Assembly: GCA_000697665.1 (NCBI GenBank)
Contig: KL197714.1
Location: forward strand, 559,133 to 623,132
Source of the DNA: Jaapia argillacea MUCL 33604
Taxonomy: Eukaryota > Basidiomycota > Agaricomycetes > Jaapiales > Jaapiaceae
Direction of reading: 5' to 3'
DNA length: 64,000 bases
Both the position numbers and the translations under genes were made by a program. The number at the start of each line of letters is the position of its first letter. Within the stretch, counting starts at the first letter, position 1. A model generated the notes under the pieces. The model made no database searches. It was not told the DNA's origin and saw only the letters and a list, made by a program, of their open reading frames with translations. Positions 37,535 through 48,143 of the stretch are shown piece by piece.

Positions 37535-37869
37535 CACCACTCCCTTCGTTCATTCTTGTCAACTTCTATTTATTCATTTATACGTGGGTTTCCGTAAATT
37601 ATTTCCCTTCGTTTTCGGCAATTTTTCCTCTGCGAGGTTTGTACAGATAGATCGCTCTCATCTTGCTGGTGCCTTCTCGTGGACATCACACGGTTACCCA
37701 CAGCTTAACTTTTTTTATTTCGCACTGAAGCTTCACGTATCCTGACTGCGGACCCAAAACCCAAGCTCTTTCTGTAATCTATACAACACCCTCCTTCACT
37801 TTCTTGCGCCCTTCTCGTTCAAGTAGTGTATCATCTTCCCAAGTGTATTAACTTCCCATAATATGGAAC
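37535..37869. other. Intergenic, 3' flank of receptor-like gene
   Basis: 335 bp without recognisable coding or repeat content. The left edge of the segmental duplication lies at its right end. Confidence 0.5.
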
Positions 37870-38150
37870 GCCAATGTAGATACATTCGATCGTCCTTCCA
37901 ACCAAGGATAGCTATCCCGAATTGTCCGTCATTGGGGAGACTGGTAGAACAAACTTTCCCCCATTACTTCAAACCCATCATCCAGAGGCTCCGCGTGAGT
38001 GACCACCGAGTCGGCGGGACCGAAAGACGGGAGTTTCGGGGCCAAGATTTCAGCGATCGCGGATTCCAGCGGTGAAAACATTACCACCCTGATCTCCTGA
38101 CTGGAGGAAACGATGCCGGGAATGAGCGAGAGACAGGGAAAGACAACATG

Positions 38151-41014
38151 TTAAACAACGCACAAACTCCTTTTTACTGAAGACGGAGATTTGTTGCCAC
38201 AGTGCCACTTGAGATAGTAGTCATAAAGTTGGAAATCGTATTCCGTCCAATGATGGCCTTGAAGTCGTTGGAGGATGAGATCTGCAGTCCAACTGTTTCT
38301 GGCCTCGACTTCGAACAGCTCTTTGTGGCCTGGTTCACTCGATTCGGACCAATAGCATGCGGGAGGTAAATGTGCGACAGGCTTGCGGATGTGCAGGTAT
38401 AGGAACCCTGGCTTCTCGTACAACTTCTCCTCGGCTTCTAAGCCACCAAACGCCAGCGTGTTCCGGACAGATGTTACTGCATTTGAGGGTTTTACGATTG
38501 GTAAGTAGGGAAATAGGAAATGCACATGATTTTACCTATCCCAATTGATTGCAACGGGCGCCCGTGCTTTCTGGCAAGCTCTTTGCCAAGAGCCAGGAGC
38601 TGTGTGAAGGCCGGCTTGGTGCTGTAGTAATGGAGCTCGGAGTATAAAGATTTGTCTGAGCACCGAGGGCAAGTGTATTCATGCTGGAAGCTAGACCACT
38701 ATTCTCAGCTATCATTCACACTGTAAAACCTGTGGAGACGGACGTTGTCCACTCCCCTGTGGATGCATGAAAGCTGAGACGAGACGAGCCGTGAAATGGT
38801 TCCCCGGTAATTGGATAATGTGTGGGCCCTCTGGGCCCTATATGAACTGAAGGTCCACCGTCAGTAGATACATTGAGCAGATGCCGGCGGCCAACTCACC
38901 ATTCTCCCCCTCATCGTAGGGTCCGCAAGCGCGAGTAAGATAGAGCCAGGGACTACTGTATGGACCAAGAAGAGCGTGGATATTGTCACCTGAAGGTGAT
39001 AAGTCATCGCAGAAAACCACATCGCCAAGGTTGACGGCCTTGCTTTCTGATGAACCTCTGAGCGTGGGGGATGGTAGATTCGCCAGTAACTCCGCCCATT
39101 GAGCCAGGAGGAGCTGTGAATCTTTCGCAGATTCTCGAATATACGTTGCGACTGCTTTCTCAAGTGCGAGATAAAGATCAGATGCCGTGCGAAACCTCCC
39201 GATATCCATCCGTAAATCTTAGGGGTGGATCAAAAAGCGAAGTGATGTATCGAGTGGCTTCTCTTACAGTCGATGGCTTCTCTGGGAGTTCCCCCTTGTC
39301 TGACCCCATCCTGTATAACGCTCTTCAGCTCCAACCCAGTCTCTGTACTTGATGAATGACGCACTGGCGCGGTCCTTGCATCATCGTAGATACAGGTAGG
39401 CTTGTCATCCCGGACGATTCCCGGGCCCACAATAAGGCGACCATTTTGGTCGAGAGCACGAACTGGATGGCCGCGGCGGTCTTGGAAAGCCTAAGTAGGT
39501 GATAAAGGTGATCCAAGATGCTTCTGGCTTCACAAATGCACGCACGCTGCGTCCTCCCCATTCAAGTTTCCGCTCCCCAAGATATATCTGCGCAGCCTGC
39601 GGAAACATTAGTAATATTAGATTATAAGAGGTGAACTAGAAGGCTAACTATGAATTCCCTGCTCTGGGACAACAACAAATTGTTCTTCAGAGGAGAATGA
39701 ATGTAATGAAAGCTCCGACATACTATGCGACAGACATGCCCCAACTGAGAGATTGGGTCCAGATTCGACAAAAATTCCGCCGCAGTGATCGTTCCTGTAA
39801 GGGGTAAGTGAATGCTGGCATATGCTGGGCCTGGGTTCAATAGAAAACTCGCCTGCCTTCAGAACTATAAAAGAGCTAGCTGAGGTTGCCTTCGAATATC
39901 CCAGTAGTTGTCCCAGCGATGGATGCCTGCCGCGGGTGAGCATAACCGACAGCCGCAAACATTCGTAACTCACCAGATCTCCCTCCAAGTCCTCAAATCC
40001 GACAGTAGTTTCTAATTCAGCCGCGTCATAGTCTCATACAATACCCTCAGGGGATCGCCATCGACATACCTGAACGGAATGAGCTCCTTCGTAAATGCGG
40101 ACGACGACGACGTGACCATTGGCACCCAGGCTAGCCTTGTGGGATCTTACAACACACCTTAGGGTGCCATCGCTTCTGCGCGAGTAAGTCGTGTCGAGAG
40201 GCTCGATGAGGTCCACGTCTGTACGCTTAAAGACGCGGAACTATAACGAATCAATGTGAGTAATTACGCGTGGTCATGTGGACGTCCACTAACATCACCG
40301 TCATATTCGCTAACAGACGAAAGGTGCGATTGCATCAGACCGCGTAAATCTGTGGAAAGCACCAGTTGCAGGTTCTTTGTCTGCTCTGCAGTATTTTTCA
40401 GTTGGTCCAGAGAGCGCTGCACGCCAATAAGGCTGGTGGACTAAACGAAGATAAATTATCATCGAGGCGAATAACGGCAAACATACGTCAAAAAGTCGGA
40501 ATGTGTCCTCGAGTCGTACGCGGTACTCATCAATCCGAGCTTGAGTATTCGCCTGTCGCAAGAACCGACGCAAAAACGGAGCCTTTGATTGCTCTCGCAT
40601 GAATTGCGTGGTATCATTCAACACCCTGGAGACACCGTCATTGTGGGTTAACTCAAGAATTCAAAAGTCACATACTCTGCTAGCTTCATCACCCGAGACT
40701 CCATCTCTGACGACAGAGGTCCATGACTTTGCGCTTCAGATAGGATTGTGAAGACCATCTGAGCTGTTCGTGAAGCCAAGTTCTCGCAGTCATCCTTGCA
40801 TTTCTCTACGTTCTAAAGATCACCAAAATTCGGCCATACTTAGCTCGGAAAGTGATTTTGAAACCCATTGACGTACGTCAACAGATTCGAGGAGCTTCAA
40901 AACAAGCCCTGCAACCAGCTTGACATGAGGAACAGGGGTGAAATCTGCTGCCGCCTCGATGGCCCTGAGCCCCGTAATTGTATGTGAAAGACCCTCTTTC
41001 CATCTTGGATGCAT
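38151..41014 (-). CDS. MLKL/HeLo-like helical bundle + pseudokinase-like domain protein, copy 1
   Basis: No named homologue is assigned. The start at 41014 (MHPRWKEGLSHTITGLRAIE) leads into about 165 residues of amphipathic helices spread over four exons: PHVKLVAGLVLKLLESVD, NVEKCKDDCENLASRTAQMV, LNDTTQFMREQSKAPFLRRF, QARIDEYRVRLEDTFRLFD, STSLIGVQRSLDQLKNTAEQ. This layout resembles the MLKL N-terminal four-helix/brace region seen in agaricomycete cell-death-like proteins. A kinase-like N-lobe follows (SDGTLRCVVRSHKASLGANG, VVVVRIYEG with Arg where VAIK has Lys, HPSLGQLLGYSKATSASSF); no HRD or DFG is visible, so a pseudokinase is likely. A C-terminal module has FQHEYTCPRCSDKS, RKHGRPLQSIGIG, and LYEKPGFLYLHIRKPVAHLP then PACYW. 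Stop at 38151. Membrane-disrupting function is inference only. Confidence 0.6.
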
Positions 41015-41090
41015 TTCAGTTTGTAAAATCGGGTTGGGGGGGAATCAACTTCGAGTGCGAGTGCGATGATGGAGAGGGGGATGAATCTGA

Positions 41091-41557
41091 CTAGGAATGA
41101 GCATCAGGCTGGGAGGCATGTGTATAGACGCACAGCTTTCCTTTGTGATCCTCTGTGGGCGTCCTTGCGATGATCAAGGTTCCATCTTCACAGGGCACGG
41201 TGCCACCGCTCGTCCTTTCCCCGGCCGAAGCAACTCTCATGCACAGGACCAGGAGCCGCTTGACACCCAGGCATTTCTCCAACGCCACGTCAGCGAAAAC
41301 CATCGTCGCGATTTGCCCATAGCACTCTCATCAGAGCAAATCAGGACTTTGGATTTGCAATCTTGTATACCATCGCGAAGCGACTCATATGCATCAGACC
41401 GAGAGGAGCTTACGTTGAGATCCCAAGTGGTAGGCAAATAGATTGTGAAGGGATCGGGTGGGGTACAAGGAATGTAACGTTCAGGAAGGAAAGCTCCACC
41501 ACAAGCCAAAGCAGGGACCACCCTCTTGGATTGGGTATCACAGTTACGGTGTTTCAC
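41091..41557 (-). CDS. Small unknown protein, copy 1
   Basis: Two exons are proposed. The first reads ALACGGAFLPERYIPCTPPD then PFTIYLPTTWDLN; an intron from GTAAGC to an AG near 41330 joins it to CYGQIATMVFADVALEKCLG, then VKRLLVLCMRVASAGERTSG and ends SQPDAHS (stop 41091). The frame is supported by silent third-position differences against the copy at 60741-61129 (for example in ASAGE and GGTVP). The function is unknown; it is cysteine-containing and lacks a signal peptide at the chosen start, which is itself uncertain. It is about 75 bp upstream of the MLKL-like gene on the same strand. Confidence 0.35.
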
Positions 41558-41954
41558 TGGCAGATCAACCCAATGTTTGCGTTTAGCGATAGAGGCCTTG
41601 AGTTACGTCAAAAATGATCGATCGAGGTTTCGCAAGCAATTCGCAAGCGTCGGTTCTTCTACAGGGTGAATGAAACCGTCGCTGCAGTGTCCCTTGAGTA
41701 GTGATGATCGCCGATTGAGAGAGGTACATCTCGAGATTCTTAGTAGTAATCAAACATTGGATTTTCCCTCTAACCAACCTCGACCGAACCCAAATGCCCT
41801 ACACGAGCAAGGCCATCATCACCAACTGACCCGCTCCCGAAGAAACTCCCAAACCAGGAACTGCCTTTCGAACCTCTCCACAGCCTCGCTGGGTGAACTC
41901 GAGTCCATGATGGAAAGGGTTGATGACTTTCGCTGTCGAGGTGACTGAGATGGC

Positions 41955-42604
41955 TCAGTCGATAATAGTGGCTGCGACCCAGGTTGGTTTGATGTGCGAG
42001 TCTGCGAGAGTGATACAGGGGGTTGACAATGATTGGAAGAGGGCTTGGAGGAGGATTGGAGCTTGGACGGCGGAGAATGTTACGAGTGTTAGGTAGTAGG
42101 AACGGGTGAAGGCGAGGAGGAGGGACGGGAGGGATGTTGTGGATTGTGATATGAGGGTTCCGGGACGAGGGATGACTCGGATGCCTTGATGCGATGCGGA
42201 CGATTTGTTTCTCTGCGACCGTATCATCAGACAAGGGGAATAGAAAGACGAAAAGAAGGACCAACAACAATTCGGACTGGGAGACTGAGCTTCTTGACGA
42301 GAACCGGCTCGTGATTGTCGAGGTTGTAATAGTTCAGTAGCTATAGACAGACAAACAGACAGGATCAGTACCAGCTTTTCAAAAAAAAAGACGGCCTATC
42401 CCCTACGGCTTCCACAGTAAGTCCACACGCGGTCAGTGGACCAATGCGGTCATCCGTAGTGTCGATAACTTTCATGACGATGTAACCAGATGGCTGGTCA
42501 GAGTAGAGAACAAGGGAATCATCGGAGAACAGCGGAGGACCGCTATCGGCTGGCATGCAAGCCCACCCATCCCTGGGGTGCACCTGGGGCTCGAGAACGT
42601 ACAA
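41955..42604 (-). CDS. Unknown protein with hydrophobic C-terminus, 3' exons
   Basis: Three exons are proposed on the minus strand. The first (to about 42604) reads LEPQVHPRDGWACMPADSGP and PLFSDDSLVLYSDQPSGYIV up to CGLTVEA; then LLNYYNLDNHEPVLVKKLSL with PVRIV; then the last exon (42212-41955) with SLLLAFTRSYYLTLVTFSAV and QAPILLQALFQS, ending VAATIID. In the last exon, differences from the partial copy at 61455-61635 are mostly silent in this frame and mostly replacing in the alternative frame, which supports coding. The 5' end beyond 42604 (perhaps to 42800) is unresolved. I do not recognise the family; a membrane-associated protein is likely. Confidence 0.35.
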
Positions 42605-42986
42605 CTATGGGTTGAAACCCCAACCCCATCCTCCTTCCAGCTCCTTTGACTAGTTTGACTCATGACAATGCTGCCTGCAAAGGTACATCTACAGCATCTA
42701 CGACATGGCCCATCTGCAAAGTTTGAAGCCTGGTTAGCACATATCCCAGCCTCGAGTAAAGCAGCGCAAAAATCGATGTTGGAGACTTGAGTGTCGCATG
42801 GATGTGGCCGCCAGTCATTCTTCACTGCAAGTAGGGCGGTGGCGACCGACGGGAATAGACAAATTCCGGCACACCCCCTACATCACCGCTTCTCACCATC
42901 TAACTGCTGACCCAGCAGCTCAGCCACAAATTCCCCCTCACAACAAAAAGATTAGAGGAGGTCGAATCAACATGAATTGAACATTG
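42605..42986. other. Unresolved spacer between duplication copies
   Basis: Probably holds the 5' exons of the unknown gene on the minus strand (for example MTGGHIHATLKSPTSIFALL from about 42818), but splicing could not be fixed. No repeat is seen. Confidence 0.3.
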
Positions 42987-43085
42987 GAATGTAAATACAA
43001 TCGATCGTCCTTCCGGCCAAGGACAACAATCCCGAATGGTCCGTCATTGAGGAGACTGGTGGAACAATCATCTCGCCACCTTAGT

Positions 43086-43387
43086 TCAAACTACATCATT
43101 CGGAGGCTCCGCGTGAGCGACCACCGAGTCAGCGGGATCGAAAGACGGGGGTTTCACGGCTAAGCTTTCAGCGATCGCCCACTCCAGTGGTGAAAACTTT
43201 ACCACCCCGATCTCCTGACTGGAGGAAAGGAGGCCAGGAATGAGCGAGGGACAGGGAAAGACAGCATGGTAAGTAACGCACGAATTCCTCTTTACTGACC
43301 ACTGAGATCTGGGGCAACAGCACACCCTAGCAGAAAAGTCCTCATCAACCTGGGAATCGTCGTCGATCCAATCACGGTCTTCATATA
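43086..43387 (-). pseudogene. Severed 3' end of MLKL-like gene copy 2
   Basis: On the minus strand this stretch continues the last exon of the copy-2 MLKL-like gene after the DNA transposon is removed: YEDRDWIDDDSQVDEDFSAR, then SQWSVKRNSCVTYH. Copy 1 stops soon after the equivalent SSVKRSLCVV, while here the frame stays open to a stop at 43086 (ending AEPPNDVV). The transposon now separates it from its gene. Confidence 0.6.
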
Positions 43388-43405
43388 CTGTACCATTACG
43401 ACCAA
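43388..43405 (+). repeat. Left terminal inverted repeat of the DNA transposon
   Basis: CTGTACCATTACGACCAA, an 18-bp exact inverse of the right end, immediately after the TA target site. Confidence 0.95.
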
Positions 43406-43417
43406 TCCGGCGGGGGT

Positions 43418-43480
43418 TGTGACAGCGGACAGGCCCGCCGCTTTGAGACTGAGCGGCGGGATCGGTTGTGACATCGGACA
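43418..43480 (+). repeat. Subterminal repeats, putative transposase-binding sites
   Basis: TGTGACAGCGGACA at 43418-43431 and TGTGACATCGGACA at 43467-43480; a third copy TGTGACACCGGACA lies at 48104-48117 near the other end. A palindromic GC-rich stretch (CCGCCGCTTTGAGACTGAGCGGCGG) region lies between them. Binding is inferred. Confidence 0.6.
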
Positions 43481-43674
43481 GGGGGTTCGGAAGCGGCCAT
43501 GGCCTGCAAAAGGGTGTGACACCCTCCCTTCCATCCTGTGACAATGCCGCCACTTCCGTTCGTCGGAGATCACTTGTCAATTTAGAAATATATCCAAAAA
43601 ATTGATTCGCTCTGTTTCACAACAGCGTGTAAAGGTCAACTAACCCTTCCTCCCTCACGCACCCAAGTCTGCAC

Positions 43675-46600
43675 ATGGACAACATTATCCACATTAGTGA
43701 TTCGCCACCCAAAAAGAGGGATTACCAACTTCCTCCATCCTTCAGCCTCCCATCCTCCATTCGCAGTCAAATTCTCCCTCTCCGAACGAGTTCCGTCACT
43801 GCTCTGTTGCGCTTCGGAAATCTCCCATACATATCCAGCACTTTGGCTAGTACAAAGTCTTCAGAGCCACTGTGGTTCAGTCCCGAGGCTTCAGACATCA
43901 AGCAAGATCCATCCGAGCTCTCACAGATACCCCTCCCTCCAGAGAAGTGGGTTGAACACCTTGCCGACATTGTCCGCAAAAGACCCAGAAGAGAGTGGAA
44001 GTCAATTGTCCCAGCTCACCTCGAGAACCGACACCAGTCTCGACTTCCGTTGTTTATGCTGGAGTTCTGGCTTGAGGCGCATTGGGCAAAACGATGCCAA
44101 GGCCAATGGAGACGTGCCGTGAATTGGATGGAGGACCAAAGTCGGGGTGCTCCTCAGCCAAGCCGGATGAAGGATCGGATTCTAGAATGCTTATCCACTA
44201 TTAGTTGGGCGGGCGACCTGGAGGGACCTGAGTTCGGTCGTGTGGGGGTTGACTCACTCTGTCGCTACTTATCCAACGAGTGGTTGACTGGTGATGACAT
44301 CCACCGGCAGGTGGCTCTAGTTCAGAATTGCCTCCGCACTTCGTCCAACCACTACACATCACCCCATCTCATTGTCGATCTCGAGTTCGCTACAAGTCTC
44401 ATCGGTGCCTACAATAACCAAGGTCTTTATGACGAAGACCGTCAGTATACGTATCTGCGACAGACTCAAAAGGATTTGGTTTACGGTTTGAAGGATTCCA
44501 TCGGAGGCTTGTTCCACATCAATGGGAACCACTATGTCTTCTTTGTGCTCAACGCAGCAGAGCGCTACATTGGGTACGGGGACTCACTCAGCCACAAAAT
44601 CTCCAAGAAAGCTTACGCAGCTTTCATGTGGTGGATGCACCTCGTGCTTGAAGGTTCCAATGGAGATCGGGAGGTGGATATTGAATTTCGTGCGCTCGTG
44701 ACGACGAAGCAGCGCGACGGCTACTCTTGCAGTATCCTCGCCCTAAATGGTCTCACACACCACTACTTACCGGAAAGTGTGCCGCTGTTGGGCGCGCAAC
44801 TGAGAGATGTGGCGGCTAGTCGGATGGAGATGGTACTCGAGGTCTTGCAGCATCACTCTGTATCGGTATGTCGACGATGTTATGCGAAGCAACTTCTGAT
44901 TGACGAGACTCACTTTGCAGGTATCCCATGAATCCTATGGCGCGTTTGATGGCGTTGTCGATGAATTTCAATCCATGCACTCGTTAGCACCCAAGCCCCA
45001 ACTGGTAACACCCACAAAACGGAATCAGAAACATGAACTGGGCGAAGATCAAACAAATGATTCGCCCACCTCGTTCCCGCACAATCTGGACACAGGCTTT
45101 ACACCTCCAGAGGGAGGCGAATCTCCTGACTGGACAAGACCGCCAAAATTTCGGTTGAAAACTGTTCTCAGGAGCGCGGTGCCAAGGATCATCAGCCCAA
45201 AATGTTCTGAGCCAATTGTTACAGAACCATCAGACGATTGGCCCAGGAATGAGGATGACTTGTTCTCTTGCGAAACATGGCAGTCTCCAGGTCATGTTGC
45301 CAAAGATCTACCACATTTTCCATCCCCCGAACCTGGTAGTACCAGCCCGATTGGGGAACTGCGAGCCAAGGATGTGGTTGGGAATGAAGATGAGTCGGGT
45401 TCCATGTTCAGCGTCGCAGAGTCGGATGGAAGCACTGAATCGAAAACGAGCATCATGTCAGCGGATCGGTCGGTTTCACCCATCAAAAAAAGGCTAGATC
45501 GAGAACCAACGTCTTCTCCTACTGCGAGTCCGCAAAAGAAGAAGAAACGGTTGATAACACAGTTTTACCACAAGGTCACGAAGGAGGAGAATCGAGAGAT
45601 GGAAAGAAATCGAGACGTGGCTTGGGCAGGTCGGCGAGAAGAAGAACTAGAACGAATGGAGTTGGAGGAAGAGAAGAAGCTTGCGAAGAAACGGGAAGCT
45701 GATCGCCTTCGCCAACAAAGGTCGCGGAAACGACGCCGAGAAGAATCATCATCATCAGTAGGAGAAAGTCATAAACGAAAGGTGAGTTGGGCATTTTCAT
45801 CCAAGATATCCGCGTGCTGATACAATCGCACCAAGCTTCGTAAGCACGACACGGATATCCCACCAATTAATTTACCAGAAGCATCACGACCGTACCGCGC
45901 CTTTAAAGAGCATGTCCGGCAGCAGAAGACACACACCACCGGTCGAAAGAAGACTCAACCATACAAAAGGGCAAAATACGTAAATTGGAAAGATCCTCAC
46001 CTATGGCCAAAAATCAACGCAGCAGTCGCGATTGTGGGGTATCCATGGAGCCCAAAGGACATTGTTGCACACCTGCAGAAGGACGACCCTTTGCATGAAT
46101 TCGCGAGACTTCATCACCAGAGAATCAGCGACTGGCGTGACCGTTCTATTGAGAATAAGTTTGTATGGAAAGCTGAAGTGTTGGCGAGCGTCGAGAAAGG
46201 CTATAGGCAGGGTGGTCAGCGGACAAGGGCTGGAGTCTTGGTACGTGAGACTTACTCAAGATCGAGGTCAACCACTGGACATTGCTAATCAAGTGCTAAT
46301 CAACTATTCAGGATCAATTCCCGAACCTGGTCAAAACTATCGTACATGATCTCGAGAAGCTTCGTGACACCAGTGTTGCCCTGGATGTCCATGTCATACA
46401 GGGCATAATGATCGCACTCATTACACACCACGCCCCTGAGGTCTTCGAAAAGTTAAACCGAAATGGACGACGATTTGAGTGCAAGGACAGCTTCGTAAAG
46501 AGGTTCTTGAAACGAAATCTTGGTTGGTCAATCCGACGTCCAACCCGAGCGGGTCGCAAACTCCCTATTGACTGGGAAAACCAGTGCCTTCGATCTTTCT

Positions 46601-47914
46601 TCCGCATCGCTGTCATGATCCGTGATGAGGATATTCCAGCCTGCCTCATTGTGAATACAGATCAAACACAGTGCCTTTATTCAGCTGGGAACAAACTCAC
46701 CTATGCGAGGAAAGGGTCGAAACAAGTCTCGGTAGTGGGAATGGACGAGAAGAGAGCTTTCACGCTCGTCGTCGGCATATCTCTCAGCGGAGAGGTTCTC
46801 CCGTTCCAAGTTGTCTATGCTGGCAGTGATCGAAAGCGATCCCTGCCGAAGACTACCGCGCCGCTCTATCAAGAAGCAATGGAATTAGAGTTTCAATTCG
46901 AAGTCTCAAATACGAAAACATACTGGTCAACCCAAGAAACCATGCGATCCTATGTTACCGACATCTTGGCACCGTACTTCAATCGGCACCGCACCCGTAT
47001 GAATCGGCTTGACCAGCGATGCTTGTGGCAAATTGATGTTTGGGCCGTTCACCGTTCGCAGGAGTTTCGGGACTGGATGAAGAAGACGCATCCTTGGATA
47101 ACCCTGGAATACGTTCCGGCAGGGTGTACGTGTGTCTTCCAGCCGGATGATGTTGGCATGCAACGTCCAATCAAGCATGCGATCAGACGATCAGCACATG
47201 CAGATGTGGTGGATGACACTCTTGAGCAGCTTCGAGCAGGGGAGACATCGGAGGGGGTGAAGTTTGACAGAACAATTGGCGTTTTGAGGGACCGATCGGT
47301 TGGTTGGTTGGTTAACGCCTACAATGCTGTGAACAATGAAGACCTTGTGAAAAAGGTAAGGACTTTCTGATCGTTCTGATGTTCCAGGAAAAACTTACGT
47401 GACTGGCCAGGCATGGCAACTCTGCACCGCCAGTAAGTTCAACCTCTCATACGAGAGTCTGACCAGTCGCGAGGCTCGGCAGGAGTTGTTGTCGTTGCGC
47501 AAGAGCGATCCGGAATTCTACGCAGAGATAACGGCAGGCCGGGGTGCTGAATTGCCAGAACACGAAGGCCCATTCATCGAGGACGAAGAAAGTCTTGAAT
47601 CCGTCATTGAAGATGACTCTGACTTGCGAATGGCTGATGTCGTTGGGAAGATTTTGCAAGCAGACGGGCCTTTAAATGTAGACGACGAAGGGTCCAACTC
47701 TGACACTGAAGATGATCGCGGCGTGGAAGGGTTTGAGGATTTGTCCGACTGGGAGGACTTGGGAGAGAGTGCCCCACAGCCCAAGCGAAGAGAACATGAA
47801 GTTGACGAGGTCAACATTGTGGAGGGGAAGAGGAGACGGGTTCAGAACAAGCGATACTTGGCGGCTGAGTGGGTCAAGTTTGACGACGATGTGCCTGAGG
47901 ATGTTCTGGGATGA
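43675..47914 (+). CDS. Ulp1-like cysteine protease fused to pogo-like DDD transposase
   Basis: Five exons, all joined in phase 0: 43675-44865, 44921-45781, 45836-46240, 46312-47355, 47411-47914; 1,334 residues. The N-terminal 400 residues carry a C48/Ulp1-type protease with an apparent catalytic set H286 (GNHYVFFVL), D303 (YIGYGDSL), Q346 and C352 (QRDGYSCSI). A disordered, acidic and then strongly basic linker (KKKKRLITQF, RQQRSRKRRREE) follows, probably nuclear-targeting. Then a DNA-binding-like region (PWSPKDIVAHLQKDDPLHEF) and a DDE_1-type core: D936 (LIVNTDQTQ), D1061 (LWQIDVWAVHRSQEF) and D1099 (CVFQPDDVGMQRPIK). An acidic tail ends at 47914. The fold pairing could let the transposase control its own SUMOylation or process a host protein; this is inference. 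No frameshift or stop interrupts it. Confidence 0.88.
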
Positions 47915-48143
47915 GGCGCGATGTTGGGTTGCGACTCGCAAGTGGACATTCACACCGTAACTCAGATTCGTATTTCTTTCACTATCTAGACATGATCTAC
48001 GCCTCTGGAATAGCTCAAAATCCATTCCCAGCGCCACAGGACTCAAAAAATGGGCTGAAAATGGGATTTTCTTGAAATTTCTGTCACAAGCGGCGCCGAC
48101 TAGTGTGACACCGGACACCTGCCCAAATCCGGCGTCGGCTAGG

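Larger units (their letters stand above)
37870..42130 (+). repeat. Segmental duplication, copy 1 (intact)
   Basis: This segment recurs in the same orientation at 42987-61635 once three insertions there are removed. Left-edge match: TTCGATCGTCCTTCC near 37885 against ATCGATCGTCCTTCC near 43002. Right-edge match fades near 42130 / 61635. Similarity is roughly 90% in most blocks, judged by eye. It holds the MLKL-like gene, the small gene and the 3' exon of the unknown membrane-type gene. Confidence 0.9.
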
